Shown: positions 8,012 to 17,440, counted from the stretch's first letter. The stretch is DNA of 55,982 bases from Natrinema thermotolerans DSM 11552 (GCA_000337115.1 AOIR01000056.1:172329-228310); one strand, 5' to 3'. Notes: a model not told the origin generated them from the letters alone. A program made the numbers and translations.

Positions 8012-9337
8012 CTACGCCGACGAAGGGATGGCCTCGGCGAGCAGCGACTGGGCGGTGTCGAACAGATCGTCGGCGTCGGCCGGCGATCGTGCCTCCGCGG
8101 TGACCCGGATCAGCGGCTGGGTCCCGCTCGCACGAAGCAGGAACCAGCCCGCCTCAGTCTCGACTCTGACGCCGTCGAGCGTATCGACCTCGTCGTATCG
8201 CTCGTCGACCCGCCGTCGAACGGCGGCCATCGCGGCCCGCTTGTCTTCGACTTCGACCGACGTTCGCCGGATCGGATACCGCTCGATTTCTCCGACGAGG
8301 TCCGACAGCGATCCCCGATCCGCGACCAGTTCAACTAACGTACAGGCCGCGAGCGGCCCATCCGGACACCGGGTTTCTGTCGGCCAGATCCACGCGCCGC
8401 TCGGTTCGCCGCCGAAGACTACGTCCGGCTCGGTCGTCCGCTCGGCGACGTAGACGTCCCCGACCCGCGTCCGGGTCACCGATGCACCGACCGCCGCGAG
8501 CGCGTCGTCGACCGCGAGGCTGGTATCGACCGGTGCGGCGACGCGGTCGCCCTCGCCGGCCGCGTCCCGGGCGAACAGTGCAAGGAGGACGTCTTTCGGA
8601 ACGAACGCCCCGGTTTCGTCGACCGCCAGCATCCGATCCGCGTCGCCGTCGTGGGCCAGTCCGATCTCCGCGTCCGTTTCCGCGACCAGCGTCGACAGCG
8701 TCTCGAGGGTCTCGGCGGTCGGCTCGCTCGGTCGGCCGGGAAACGAGCCGTCCCGCTGCCCGTTGAGCGTCTGCACCTGACAGCCCAGTTCGTCGAGGAC
8801 CGATGCCGTCACCCCGCCGGTACCGTTGCCGATATCGACGACAACGCTTGGCGTCCGCTCGAGGTCGACCGCTGCTTTGAGTTCGTCGGCGTGGTGGTCA
8901 CGAACGCCCGCGCGATGGGTCCGGTCGCCGATTCCCTCCCAGTCGGCCAGCTCGTAGTCGTCCTCGCGGACCCGCCGCTCGATCGCCTCGCGCTGGTCGG
9001 GACCGAAGGCCTTCCCCGACGGCGTCCAGAGCTTGATCCCGTTGTCCGTCGCCGGGTTGTGCGACGCCGTGATCACGACGCCAGCGTCGGCCTCGAGATG
9101 ATCGATCGCGCGGGCGACCGTCGGCGTCGCCTCGACGCCCACCGTCACGACATTGGCGCCACACTCACACAGCCCCGCCGCGACGGCGTCGACGAGCATC
9201 GCCCCGCTCTCGCGAACGTCCCGTCCGACGACGACGCGGTCGTACCCCTCGGACGCGACCGCGCGACCGACCTCGAGGGCGGTCGCCGCCGTCACCTCGT
9301 CACCGACCCGGCCACGAATACCGCTCGTTCCAAACAT
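8012..9337 (-). CDS. glmM: Phosphoglucosamine mutase, archaeal type
   Basis: A 441-residue cytoplasmic alpha-D-phosphohexomutase that should interconvert glucosamine-6-phosphate and glucosamine-1-phosphate for UDP-GlcNAc synthesis. The start MFGTSGIRGRVGDEV is typical of the archaeal family. The phosphoserine loop ITASHNPATDNGIKLW lies near residue 90, the metal loop DGDADRML near 230, the sugar-binding GGEPSGAW near 320 and the phosphate-binding RASGTQPLIRVTAEA near 405. An open frame runs upstream to 9625 but does not match the family, so the ATG at 9337 is the start. A nearby glmS supports the glucosamine role; a broader phosphomannomutase activity cannot be excluded. Confidence 0.93.
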   Translation of the reverse strand: MFGTSGIRGRVGDEVTAATALEVGRAVASEGYDRVVVGRDVRESGAMLVDAVAAGLCECGANVVTVGVEATPTVARAIDHLEADAGVVITASHNPATDNGIKLWTPSGKAFGPDQREAIERRVREDDYELADWEGIGDRTHRAGVRDHHADELKAAVDLERTPSVVVDIGNGTGGVTASVLDELGCQVQTLNGQRDGSFPGRPSEPTAETLETLSTLVAETDAEIGLAHDGDADRMLAVDETGAFVPKDVLLALFARDAAGEGDRVAAPVDTSLAVDDALAAVGASVTRTRVGDVYVAERTTEPDVVFGGEPSGAWIWPTETRCPDGPLAACTLVELVADRGSLSDLVGEIERYPIRRTSVEVEDKRAAMAAVRRRVDERYDEVDTLDGVRVETEAGWFLLRASGTQPLIRVTAEARSPADADDLFDTAQSLLAEAIPSSA

Positions 9338-9522
9338 ACGATTCTCTGCGTGGGGCGAGTGCCTTACTATGTGTGGATTAACCAGCCGACGAGTGGGGTA
9401 GCACCGGCTAGGATCGCCGTTTTCGACGGGGGTCGTGGGGTGGCCGTCGGCCGTCCGTGTCCGGTCGTCTGTCACGTCGATACGACCGGTTAGCATCCGC
9501 CTGTCTGGCTGAACTGTCTGGG

Positions 9523-9529
9523 CCGTATA
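9523..9529 (+). promoter_or_regulatory. TATA box before small HTH gene
   Basis: GTATATA lies just before an ATG at 9531, which therefore is unlikely to be a start. Transcription should begin near 9553-9559, where an ATG opens a short leader ORF. Confidence 0.5.
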
Positions 9530-9558
9530 TATGACCGACGCGGGTAGGATCGAACAGC

Positions 9559-9606
9559 ATGGGACCGACACAGCCAGCGGCCGTCCGATCGAGTCGAACC
9601 GTATGA
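9559..9606 (+). other. Possible leader ORF, 15 residues
   Basis: MGPTQPAAVRSSRTV starts 30 nt after the TATA box. Its TGA overlaps the ATG of the HTH gene (ATGA, 9603-9606). It may allow coupled translation of the next gene, or be chance. Confidence 0.4.
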
Positions 9607-9863
9607 GCGCGACCGAGTCCGACACCCACGGTGACGATCCCGGGACCGACGTCTCGCTCGACGACCTCCCGCCCAGTGCGAAACTCGTCTACAAGGTCCT
9701 CGAGTACGAGGAACCGCTCACACAGGAGGGCATCGCAGCCGAGTCGCGGCTCTGTCCCCGGACCGTTCGCTACGCCCTCGGGAAACTCGAGGATCGGGAA
9801 CTGATCGCCAGTCGCGTCTGTCTCGAGGACGCGCGCCAGTCGACCTACCGGATCCGCGAGTAG
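9603..9863 (+). CDS. Small winged-helix (MarR-like) regulator
   Basis: An 86-residue DNA-binding protein. After an acidic tail (MSATESDTHGDDPG), a winged helix spans about 20-84: LPPSAKLVYKVLEYEEPLTQ, then the recognition helix ESRLCPRTVRYALGKLED and the wing LIASRVCLEDARQSTYRI. This is the form of the small MarR/HTH proteins common in Halobacteria. The start at 9603 is preferred to ATG 9531, because the latter lies next to the TATA box, upstream of the expected transcript start. It is divergent from glmM, so it could act on the shared upstream region; this is only inferred. Confidence 0.85.
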   Translation: MSATESDTHGDDPGTDVSLDDLPPSAKLVYKVLEYEEPLTQEGIAAESRLCPRTVRYALGKLEDRELIASRVCLEDARQSTYRIRE

Positions 9864-10013
9864 TCTCGGTGCCCCCGTTTCGACGGCGTTGCCGCGTTCC
9901 CATCGTAGCCACTGCAAGTCGGTACTGACGGGCGAGAACTGACCCGGGTACGCGTCGTATCGGAGTCCCCGCTCCCATGTCACTGCGAATGGGGGTATGG
10001 CACTGATAAACAA

Positions 10014-10021
10014 TTCTTATG
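10014..10021 (+). promoter_or_regulatory. TATA box of symporter gene
   Basis: TTCTTATG ends 28 nt before ATG 10049, indicating a leaderless mRNA. Confidence 0.5.
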
Positions 10022-10048
10022 CTCGCCGAGTCGATTTCCTGAGACAGA

Positions 10049-11476
10049 ATGGTACGTGAGAGTTGGACGAGCCGGGCCGGATTCATTTTGGCCGCGGTCG
10101 GAAGCGCGATCGGACTGGGGAACATCTGGCGATTTCCCTGGATGACCGCGGAGAACGGCGGGAGTGCCTTTCTGCTGTTGTATCTGCTCATCGTTCTCCT
10201 CGTCGGGGTACCGGGATTACTGGCCGCGTTCGTGATCGGCCGCCGGTCGAACCGGAACCCCGTGGGGGCGTTCAAATCGCTCTCCGGATCTCGCTTCTGG
10301 ACGGTGTTGGGCGTCCTCTGTGTCGTCACCTCGATCATGCTGATGTCGTTCTACAGCGTCGTCGGCGGGTGGATCCTCCGGTACTTCCTCGAGAGCGCGA
10401 CGGGTGCCTATTTCGCGGCCCCCGAAACCCACTTCGCGGCGATCAGCTACGGTGCCGAAGCGTTCGGCTACCAACTCGCCGTCCTCGCGGCCACGTCGCT
10501 GATCGTCGCCGCGGGGATCAGACGCGGCATCGAGGCGTCGACGAGGGTGATGATCCCCGGCGTCGTCGTGTTGCTCGTCGGACTCGCGATCTGGGCGGCC
10601 CGCCAACCCGGCGCTGCGCAGGGATACGAGTTCTACCTCGCGTTCGACGGGGCGTACCTCGCGGCGAACTTCCTCTCGGTACTGGGCGCAGCCGCCGGCC
10701 AGGCGCTGTTTACCCTCTCGATCGGCAGCGGGACGATGATCACCTACGCCTCCTACATCGACGACGACCGCTCGCTTCCACTCGACGCCTCGGCTATCGC
10801 CGTGTTCAATCTCGGTATCGGCATCCTGGCCGGACTCGTGGTGTTCCCGTTGTTGTTCTCGTTCGCGCCAGGGCCGACTGCTGGCGGCCCCGGTGCCCTG
10901 TTCATCGGGATCGCCGGCGCGTTCGCGAGCCTGCCCGGCGGGCGGCTCCTCGGCGCGGTCTTCTTCCTCGTCGTTCTCCTCGCAGCCCTGACGAGTCTGA
11001 TCAGCATGCTCGAGATTCCGGTCTCGTTTCTGGTCGACGAGTTCGACCTCGAGCGGTCGACGGCCACCCGGGGACTGTTCGCGCTGGTCGTCGTCACCGG
11101 CGGCGTCAACGCGTTCAGCCCCGCGGTGTTTACGCTGTTTGCGGACCAGCTCGTCAACCTCCTCCTAATACTCGGCCTGACCGGGTTCATGACCTACACC
11201 GCCTGGGTTCTCGGCCCGGCCGCGATCGAGGAGTATCTCGCGGGTGCGGGACGGTTCTCACGCCCGCTGGTGGTCCCGTGGCGATACGCGATCGGGACCA
11301 TCTTTCCAGCGTTTCTCCTCTTTACGTTCTACGCCGACGTCACGGCGCTCGTCGGACTCTCGGCGGGAACGGGACCGTTGTTAGTCGCAGCGGTGCTGAC
11401 GCTGCTGGCGCTCGTCTTCGTGGCCCGCCGGTCCGTCTCCGAAAACCGACCGCAACCGAGCGAGCGGGCTGACTGA
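10049..11476 (+). CDS. Sodium-dependent transporter, NSS/SNF family
   Basis: A 475-residue integral membrane protein of the neurotransmitter:sodium symporter family (LeuT fold), which imports amino acids or related small molecules with Na+. TM1 has the family signature SRAGFILAAVGSAIGLGNIWRFP, here in two parts: AAVGSAIGLGNIWRFPW and the following MTAENGGSAFLLLYLL. About 11-12 hydrophobic segments follow, including the TM6 region GQALFTLSIGSGTMITYASY and the TM8 region LLAALTSLISMLEIPVSFL. The length fits prokaryotic members. The substrate cannot be read from the sequence. It is convergent with the FemAB-like gene and separated from it by only about 70 bp. Confidence 0.93.
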   Translation: MVRESWTSRAGFILAAVGSAIGLGNIWRFPWMTAENGGSAFLLLYLLIVLLVGVPGLLAAFVIGRRSNRNPVGAFKSLSGSRFWTVLGVLCVVTSIMLMSFYSVVGGWILRYFLESATGAYFAAPETHFAAISYGAEAFGYQLAVLAATSLIVAAGIRRGIEASTRVMIPGVVVLLVGLAIWAARQPGAAQGYEFYLAFDGAYLAANFLSVLGAAAGQALFTLSIGSGTMITYASYIDDDRSLPLDASAIAVFNLGIGILAGLVVFPLLFSFAPGPTAGGPGALFIGIAGAFASLPGGRLLGAVFFLVVLLAALTSLISMLEIPVSFLVDEFDLERSTATRGLFALVVVTGGVNAFSPAVFTLFADQLVNLLLILGLTGFMTYTAWVLGPAAIEEYLAGAGRFSRPLVVPWRYAIGTIFPAFLLFTFYADVTALVGLSAGTGPLLVAAVLTLLALVFVARRSVSENRPQPSERAD

Positions 11477-11544
11477 CTGCGACGCGTCGCTCAGTGCGAA
11501 CCGAACGGTTGCGCTGTGATCGCGGCGGCGTCACGCCCTCGGCG

Positions 11545-12558
11545 TTACCGGTGTTTCTGATACTGATCGACGAGGAGATCGATCCCGAACGCGCCCCGCG
11601 TGATCTCGTAGTGGGTCTCGAGCCGGGGGTTGAACTTGGCTTTGTAGCGGTTGATACTGGGGACGCCGGCCCCGACGAGGTCGTATTCGTCGATCCCCTC
11701 GCGGAGCCCGTCGCGCATGACGTGCCAGTCCAGGAGGTCGTTGATCGCGATATCGACGTCGACGTCGGGCTTGACGCCGCCTTGCCACCGGTAGCGGGTG
11801 CGGTCGGACTCGACGACGAGGATGCCGCCGAGGAACTCGCCGTCGACCCGACAGGCGTAGGGCCGGATCGCGCCCTCGGGCAGCGTCTCGTACAGCGACC
11901 GCGCGAAGCCGGGCCGCAGCCGGAACGGCTGATCCTGGCTCTCGTAGCGCTGCTGGACCTTCTCGACGATGCGTTCGACGTCGTCGCCGTCGCCCTCTTC
12001 GATGACGTACGCGTCGTCGTCGGCGTTGCGGACGTTGCTGCGAGCGTCACTGCTGAACCGCTTCAACAGCTCCTCCTCGCTGCCCTCGAGGTCGACGACG
12101 TAGGTGTGACCGGGGACGACGTCGTACTCGTTCCAGCGGAACGGCCGGATGTCGTCGAACGCGGCACCGGTGACGAACTTGCTGTACAGCGGCGAGATGG
12201 TCTCCTCGATCCACTCGAGACAGCCCTCGAGGAAGCGCTTGATCCGGCGGTCGGCCTTGCGGCGTTTGAGTTTCTCGACGTTCAACAGGGCGGGCCCGAG
12301 GTAGGACGTCCACGAGTGCGGGGCCGGCGAGAACGCGCCGGTGATCGGCCCCTTCGCGTACTCGAAGACGGGAAAGACCCCGACGGGTTCCTGTCCCTTG
12401 AACCCGGCGAGGAGATGGGGTGTCGTGTCGGTTTCCTCGCCTTGCAACGCCAGTGCTTCCGCCCGGAAGAACGGGTTCGTCCCGTCGGATCGCTCGACGT
12501 AGCGGTTCCACTCGTCGGCGTCGGTTCGCGGATCGAACTGCCGTATCTCGATGCTCAT
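11545..12558 (-). CDS. FemAB/GNAT-like acyltransferase, copy 1
   Basis: A 337-residue cytoplasmic protein of the FemAB-like / GNAT_6 superfamily. An N-terminal half (about 1-150) carries GFKGQEPVGVFPVFEY, shared with the two other copies in this window. The C-terminal half (about 160-330) has SSDARSNVRNADDDAY, then ACRVDGEFLGGILVVES, and LLDWHVMRDGLREGIDEYDLVGAG followed by NRYKAKFNPRLE. Bacterial relatives add amino acids or acyl groups to cell-wall precursors. Here an attachment to surface glycan is inferred. The ATG overlaps the stop of the AP-superfamily gene by four bases (ATGA), so the two are co-translated. The donor, aminoacyl-tRNA or acyl-CoA, cannot be told. Confidence 0.83.
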   Translation of the reverse strand: MSIEIRQFDPRTDADEWNRYVERSDGTNPFFRAEALALQGEETDTTPHLLAGFKGQEPVGVFPVFEYAKGPITGAFSPAPHSWTSYLGPALLNVEKLKRRKADRRIKRFLEGCLEWIEETISPLYSKFVTGAAFDDIRPFRWNEYDVVPGHTYVVDLEGSEEELLKRFSSDARSNVRNADDDAYVIEEGDGDDVERIVEKVQQRYESQDQPFRLRPGFARSLYETLPEGAIRPYACRVDGEFLGGILVVESDRTRYRWQGGVKPDVDVDIAINDLLDWHVMRDGLREGIDEYDLVGAGVPSINRYKAKFNPRLETHYEITRGAFGIDLLVDQYQKHR

Positions 12559-14183
12559 AGATATCCGAGGTCCGAGAGTCGGTCTTCGACGGTTCCGTCG
12601 TCGGTCGCGGTGATCGGGTCCGGATCGTAGGCCGGATACGCTCGCCGACGACCGCCGTCGACGGCCGACAGCGGCCCGCCGTCCATGTCGTCGTCGACCG
12701 GGACGTCGAACAGCGAACAGATCGTCGGCGCGATATCGAAGATCGTCGCCCCCTCGAGGTCGGCGGCCGCGTCGAAGGCCGGGCCGGCGGCCGCGACGAC
12801 GCCGGTCCGCTTGTGGTTCCACGGCTCCATCGGCTCGCCGAACCGCTCCCTGCCGAGATCGGCGGCGATGGCGTTGTCGAACGCTGCGGGGATCGTCATC
12901 ACGTCCGGGGCCCGCTCGACGTGCGGTCCTTCGAAGTAGGTCTCGCGGGGTTCGACCGCCTCGAACATCGGCTCGCCATCGGGGGTTCGGACGGCCGACA
13001 GCGACGCGATGAGTTCTTCCCGAACGGTCTCGTACGCCTCGGGCGGGACCGTGCCGTCGGGTTCGCGCCCCTCGAGGTTGATGCGGACGCCGAGTTCGCT
13101 CTTCGAGCGGACGTAGGCTCGCGATTCGGGGAAATCGACCTGCTCGCTCGCCGCCCGGATGGCGTCGTTGGGAACCCGCTTGCCGATCGGTTCCTTCAGG
13201 CCGACCCGATCGAGCGCGCTCGCGATCCGCTGGGTCGTGAGTCCGACCGTCGCGGCGGCGTTGAGCGCCCGTTCGATGGCGCTCGGTTCCCGGTCGCCGG
13301 CTTCGGAACCGTAGAGGAGGTCGTTCTCCCAGGTCTTCGACCAATCGGGCATCCCCTCGCCGCCGCTGCGGGCGCTGACGTAGCCCTCGTCACGGAGGTA
13401 CTCGTTGACTCGGAACTCGTCGCCGGTCACTTTCCCCATCCCGTGGTCGCTGACGACCAGCACGTTCGCCGGCTCGGTCCGCTCGATGGTTTCGGCCACC
13501 TGTCGATCTACCTCCCGGTAGACGGCCTCGATCGCCCGCTTGTCGCCCGGTCGTTCGTGAAACACCGAGTCCGTCTGCTGGAACTGCAGAAAGCCGAAGT
13601 CGGGGTCGAACCGCCGGGCGAGGTAGCGAAACGCCTTCCCCCGGAGTTCGATCGTCCGCTCGTAGCCCTCGATCGATCGGTCCGGCACCGGCCCGCTCTG
13701 GGGGTAGATCCAGTACTCGCCCCCGCATGCGAGCTTGACGTCCTCGAGGATCCCCTCGGGGTGACAGGCCGGTTCCTCGGGGGCGGTCAGCCCCGGTATC
13801 AGTGCGCCGTCGAACTCCCGTGCCGGATGGGTCACGGGGACGTTGACGACGACGCTCGAGCGGCCGTGATCGCTCAGCAGTTCCCAGATCGGTCGCGCCC
13901 GGACGTGGGTCGCGTTGACAACGTCCCAGTCGTAGCCGTCGAAGGTAAGGAAGTCGTAGACGCCGTGTTTGCCCGGGTTCTTGCCGGTGTACAGCGACGG
14001 CCAGGCGCTCGCGGTCCACGGCGGGATCTGCGACTCGAGCGGCCCCGCCGCCCCCTCCGCGAACAACCCCCGTAGCGTCGGCAGCTCGCCCGACTCGAAC
14101 AGCGGCTCGAGTATCGGCAGACAGCCGGCGTCGAGCCCGACGACGAGCAGCCGAAGGTCGTCTCCATCCGTCGAACCTGCCAT
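12555..14183 (-). CDS. AP-superfamily phosphodiesterase/transferase, copy 1
   Basis: A 542-residue protein of the alkaline phosphatase superfamily, type I phosphodiesterase/nucleotide pyrophosphatase branch. The metal ligands and nucleophile can be placed: D18 in VVGLDAG, T57 in PPWTASAWPSLYTG, D205 and H209 in QTDSVFHERP, D246 and H247 in SDHGMG, and a later His in NHKRTG. It has no signal peptide or membrane segment, so it probably acts in the cytoplasm on glycan or lipid precursors. It ends VEDRLSDLGYL, a tail shared by all four AP proteins of the window. It is first in a two-gene operon with the FemAB-like gene. A phosphotransferase or phosphodiesterase role in surface glycan modification is inferred. 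Confidence 0.85.
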   Translation of the reverse strand: MAGSTDGDDLRLLVVGLDAGCLPILEPLFESGELPTLRGLFAEGAAGPLESQIPPWTASAWPSLYTGKNPGKHGVYDFLTFDGYDWDVVNATHVRARPIWELLSDHGRSSVVVNVPVTHPAREFDGALIPGLTAPEEPACHPEGILEDVKLACGGEYWIYPQSGPVPDRSIEGYERTIELRGKAFRYLARRFDPDFGFLQFQQTDSVFHERPGDKRAIEAVYREVDRQVAETIERTEPANVLVVSDHGMGKVTGDEFRVNEYLRDEGYVSARSGGEGMPDWSKTWENDLLYGSEAGDREPSAIERALNAAATVGLTTQRIASALDRVGLKEPIGKRVPNDAIRAASEQVDFPESRAYVRSKSELGVRINLEGREPDGTVPPEAYETVREELIASLSAVRTPDGEPMFEAVEPRETYFEGPHVERAPDVMTIPAAFDNAIAADLGRERFGEPMEPWNHKRTGVVAAAGPAFDAAADLEGATIFDIAPTICSLFDVPVDDDMDGGPLSAVDGGRRRAYPAYDPDPITATDDGTVEDRLSDLGYL

Positions 14184-14209
14184 GGTGGCGTTGTGCCGGC
14201 GGCCGGGCT

Positions 14210-14216
14210 TTGTTAT
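14210..14216 (-). promoter_or_regulatory. ATAACAA promoter element of AP copy 1
   Basis: On the minus strand ATAACAA (context GCATAACAAAGC) ends 27 nt before the ATG at 14183, indicating a leaderless transcript. The same word recurs before other glycan genes. Confidence 0.5.
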
Positions 14217-14374
14217 GCAAGTACTGGGACGCTGTAAGCCGATGCTGGCAGCGGCCGTCCCGGAACACGGGCGAACTGCACGACCGACAGCGCGGCTGTA
14301 AGTACCGGTTTCTCACTGGCGCTAACCCTGTACCCTCCGCATCACTAAGGGCGCGGACGAACCGTCTCTCGCTG

Positions 14375-14416
14375 ATGACCCTCTCTCCTACTGACCGCCC
14401 GCGACCGCAGGCATGA
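14375..14416 (+). other. Possible leader ORF, 13 residues
   Basis: MTLSPTDRPRPQA ends with a TGA that overlaps the ATG of the DegT-like gene (ATGA, 14413-14416). Its ATG lies about 27 nt after ATCACTAAGG (14341-14350), a weak match to the ATAACAAAGG promoter word. Confidence 0.35.
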
Positions 14417-15528
14417 TCAGTGCGACCCCGTCGGTGTTCGACGCCTCGCTCTCCCGGTCGGCCGGCGAGGGGATCGACGCCTACGTCGAGCGCCACGCTC
14501 CCGGCGTCGGCTACTCCTACTACGGTGCCGGCAAGGTCGCGCTTCGGGACGGCCTCGACGGCCTCGTCGAACCCGGTGGCAACGTCCTCGTTCCCGCCTA
14601 CCTCTCGCCGGCCGTCGTCGAACCGTTCCGCGAACTCGGGCTCGAGCCCCGGTTCTACGCCCTCGAGCCGTCGCTCGCACCCGATTTCGCCGACCTCGAA
14701 TCCCGACTGGACGAGGACACCGTCGCCGTCACCTCGGTCAACTACTTCGGGTTCCCCCAGCCCGGCCTCGAGCGGCTCGCGGACCTGACCGACGAATACG
14801 ACTGCTACCACGTCGACGACAACGCCCACGGGCCGCTCAGCGTCGCGGACGGCCGGCTGCTTGGTACCCACGGCGACCTCGGGTTCACGACGCTGCGAAA
14901 GCTGCTGCCGGTCCCAGACGGGGCCGTCCTCTACCGAGCCAGCGACGAGGTGGAAGCGGCGTTCGAGCCGTCGTCGCTGGCCGGCAGGGCGGACCGGTTC
15001 GGTGCCGATGACTATCGATACCTCGCCACGTCGGTCGCCGAAACCGCACTCGACCCGCTCTATCGATCGATCGAGTCGTTCCTCGACGACGACGATGTCT
15101 CGAGCGTCGATCCGATCGCCAGATACGAGGCCGCGAAGGCACCGATGTCGAAGCTCTCGGCGGCCGTCACCGATGCCGCCGATCCGGACGCGATCCGGAC
15201 CGCCCGCCGCGAGAACTTCCGGGCGTGGGACCGCGTGCTGGCCGACCGCGACGACCTCGCCCCGCTGTACGAGGAGCTACCGACCGGCATCAGCCCCTAC
15301 GAATATCCCGTGCTAGCGGACGACTCGTCGTCGTTTCTCGCCGAACTCGAGGCCGCTGGCGTCGCCGGTGCCCACGGCTGGCCGATCCTCCGGGAGTCGG
15401 TGCGGGGCGACGACGCCTACGAGACGGCGAACCGCTACGCCGAGTCGGTCGTCGCCCTGCCGGTCCACCAGGGAATCGAGCCGAGCGCGATCGAAACCGT
15501 CGGCGATCGACTCCGGGGCCGACGGTGA
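14413..15528 (+). CDS. DegT/DnrJ-like PLP-fold aminotransferase relative
   Basis: A 371-residue cytoplasmic protein with the fold of DegT/DnrJ/EryC1 sugar aminotransferases. It has the cofactor-site features YYGAGKVALRDGLDGL (about 37-52), LVPAYLSPAVVEPF (about 59-72), the Asp of CYHVDDNAHGP (about 136) and a possible Schiff-base Lys in FTTLRKLLPVPDG (about 163). The spacing is shorter than usual and the match to well-known members is distant, so it may use a different sugar or have lost transamination. It is divergent from the AP/FemAB pair across a 230-bp promoter region, which points to a role in the same glycan pathway, for instance making an amino sugar. Confidence 0.75.
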   Translation: MISATPSVFDASLSRSAGEGIDAYVERHAPGVGYSYYGAGKVALRDGLDGLVEPGGNVLVPAYLSPAVVEPFRELGLEPRFYALEPSLAPDFADLESRLDEDTVAVTSVNYFGFPQPGLERLADLTDEYDCYHVDDNAHGPLSVADGRLLGTHGDLGFTTLRKLLPVPDGAVLYRASDEVEAAFEPSSLAGRADRFGADDYRYLATSVAETALDPLYRSIESFLDDDDVSSVDPIARYEAAKAPMSKLSAAVTDAADPDAIRTARRENFRAWDRVLADRDDLAPLYEELPTGISPYEYPVLADDSSSFLAELEAAGVAGAHGWPILRESVRGDDAYETANRYAESVVALPVHQGIEPSAIETVGDRLRGRR

Positions 15529-15565
15529 CGTTCCGACGGCGGTGAGAAAGCGGGTCGGAGGCCGA

Positions 15566-17326
15566 TCACTCGCTGGGGGTCGCACTCCGCAACTCTGCCC
15601 GGACGTTCTCGTGTAGCGTGTAGGTCCGCTCGCCCGCCCGCTCGAGGACGCCCTCGGTTCGCAGCTCCGAGACGAGGCTCTGGACCGCGACCCGCGACCG
15701 ATCGACCCGGGCGGCGACGGTCTCGGTCCGGAGCGGACCCGCCCGCGCGAACAGTTCGATGATCGCTTCGGCCGTCTCGACCGAACACTGCGACCCCTCA
15801 CAGGCGCGGGCGAGTCGGTCCTCGAGGTCCGTCTCGAGTATCTCTCCGATGCGACGGTCCTCGTCCGCGATGACGACTCCCTCGTCCGACCCGGACGAAT
15901 CGGTATCGGTTCCGCCGCTCGAGTCTCTCTCCCTATCGTCGTCGTCGGACATGTACCCGAACTCGACGGCGTCGCCGCCGGCTTGGACGATTTCGGACTC
16001 GTCCCCGCCGGCCGACTTCGCCCCGGCGTTTTCGGCTCCGCGCCCGTCGCCACCCGAGTCCTCCTCGCGTCTCGCCGCGCGCTCGCGGACGACCTCCCGC
16101 AACTGCTCGTTCTCCCCGCGGAGTCGCTCGAGTTCGGCGGTCCGATCCTCGAGTTCGCCCTCGAGCGCCTCGATGCGCTCGTCGCGTTCCGCGAGTTGCT
16201 CGCGTAACTCGTCGCGCTCGTCCTCGAGATCGGCGATCTCCTCGTGGAGCCGGCGCAGGTCCCCGCCGCCCTCCGGCAGCTGAGATTGGACCGTCTCGGT
16301 GTTTTGCAAGGCGTCGGCCATCTGTCTGGCCGCGCTCGAGACGTCACGGGCCGACGAGAGTTCGTCTTCGAGGGTCTCGATCCGTTTCTCTTTCTTTGCG
16401 AGTTCGTTCTCGAGTTCCTGGATCCGGTCCTGTTCGCGGTCCTTGCGCTCGGAGATTTGCTGGAGGTCCCCGACCAAGGCGTCGGAGACGGACTTGAGTT
16501 CGGGCCGTTCGACGTCCTCGAGGCCGGGGGTCGCGCCGGCGTCGAAGGTCCGCTTGCGTCGGAACTGGACCTTTCGGACGTCGGTCTCGGTCCAGTCGGT
16601 CTGGACGAACGCCTGGCCGTCGTCGAGCTCGGAGACGAGATCCGAGTACTCGGTGTCGATGATCCGGCCGACGACCTTGGTGTCGTTGTCCCAGGTCAGC
16701 CGGTGCCAGACCAGCCAGTTGGCCTGCGTGATGAAGTCCTTCTTGACGTCGGCGGGCCGCTGGCTGATCCCCAGAATGCCGAGTCCGTGTTTCCGGCCGC
16801 GCTTGCTGATCTTGATCAACAGGTTGCCCGTCTCGCCGACGCCGCCGCCCTCGGGGATGTACTCGTGGACCTCCTCGACGACGAGCAGGAAGGGCTTTTT
16901 GAGCTTCTTCTCCTTGACGAACAGCTGTCGGGCGACCTCCCGGAGCAACTCGTCGGCCACGTCCGAATCGAGATAGCCCGAGACGTCGAGGATGACGGGG
17001 ACGTTCTCCTCGAGCGCGATCGTCGCCATCTGCTCGGCGTGTTCCGGTCCGATCTGGATGTCACACTCCTCGTCGGCCCCCGCGTGCAGCATCTCGTACT
17101 CCTCTTTCAGGCCGTAGTACTCGCCGTCGGTGTCGACGATGAGCAGCGGGTAGCCGGCCTCGAGCAGTTCCTCGGCGATGACCGACGCGGTGTTTGACTT
17201 TCCGGAGCCGCTCTTCCCGGTCGCGAACCCGCGGCCGGTGAGGACCTCGATCACGGGCAGTTTGAGCGGCGCTCCATCGGCCGTCTCGCCGACGCGGATC
17301 TGGCGCTGCTGGGTGTCGTCGCTCAC
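15566..17326 (-). CDS. HerA-like ATPase with coiled coil and winged helix
   Basis: A 586-residue protein with a HerA/FtsK-type ATPase domain at about 1-270. Walker A is GKSGSGKSNTASV near residue 37 and Walker B is FLLVVEEVHEYIP near 146; GILGISQRPADVKK supplies the later motif. A coiled coil rich in E, R and L covers about 285-420, followed by an acidic linker. The end (about 510-580) looks like a winged helix (FARAGPLRTETVAARVDRSR). HerA proteins pump or translocate DNA in repair with NurA, but no nurA gene is adjacent here and the C-terminal parts are unlike HerA proper. The GTG start overlaps the stop of a 12-codon ORF (GTGA). The client process is unknown. Confidence 0.85.
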   Translation of the reverse strand: MSDDTQQRQIRVGETADGAPLKLPVIEVLTGRGFATGKSGSGKSNTASVIAEELLEAGYPLLIVDTDGEYYGLKEEYEMLHAGADEECDIQIGPEHAEQMATIALEENVPVILDVSGYLDSDVADELLREVARQLFVKEKKLKKPFLLVVEEVHEYIPEGGGVGETGNLLIKISKRGRKHGLGILGISQRPADVKKDFITQANWLVWHRLTWDNDTKVVGRIIDTEYSDLVSELDDGQAFVQTDWTETDVRKVQFRRKRTFDAGATPGLEDVERPELKSVSDALVGDLQQISERKDREQDRIQELENELAKKEKRIETLEDELSSARDVSSAARQMADALQNTETVQSQLPEGGGDLRRLHEEIADLEDERDELREQLAERDERIEALEGELEDRTAELERLRGENEQLREVVRERAARREEDSGGDGRGAENAGAKSAGGDESEIVQAGGDAVEFGYMSDDDDRERDSSGGTDTDSSGSDEGVVIADEDRRIGEILETDLEDRLARACEGSQCSVETAEAIIELFARAGPLRTETVAARVDRSRVAVQSLVSELRTEGVLERAGERTYTLHENVRAELRSATPSE

Positions 17327-17361
17327 CGACGACCCACCCCGGCCACGCGCGAGTCAGTCAT
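17323..17361 (-). other. Possible leader ORF, 12 residues
   Basis: MTDSRVAGVGRR ends with a TGA overlapping the GTG start of the HerA-like gene. An SD-like GGGGTGGG lies inside it. A weak TATA candidate TTCAAGG ends about 25 nt before its ATG. Confidence 0.3.
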
Positions 17362-17440
17362 ATCAGTACGGTTCGAACACGGCACCTTGAAGATTGGCCT
17401 CGGCTCGAGCCGCGAGGCCGCGGCGGCGAGGCTACTGCGG

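Noticed and set aside
7366-8103. 245-codon plus-strand ORF over the zinc-finger gene
   Set aside because: Its composition is mixed and basic, and it overlaps both the zinc-finger gene and the end of glmM in other frames.
12559-13344. N-terminal extension of FemAB-like copy 1
   Set aside because: It is a reverse-frame shadow inside AP copy 1 with no family similarity; the ATG at 12558 aligns with paralogs.
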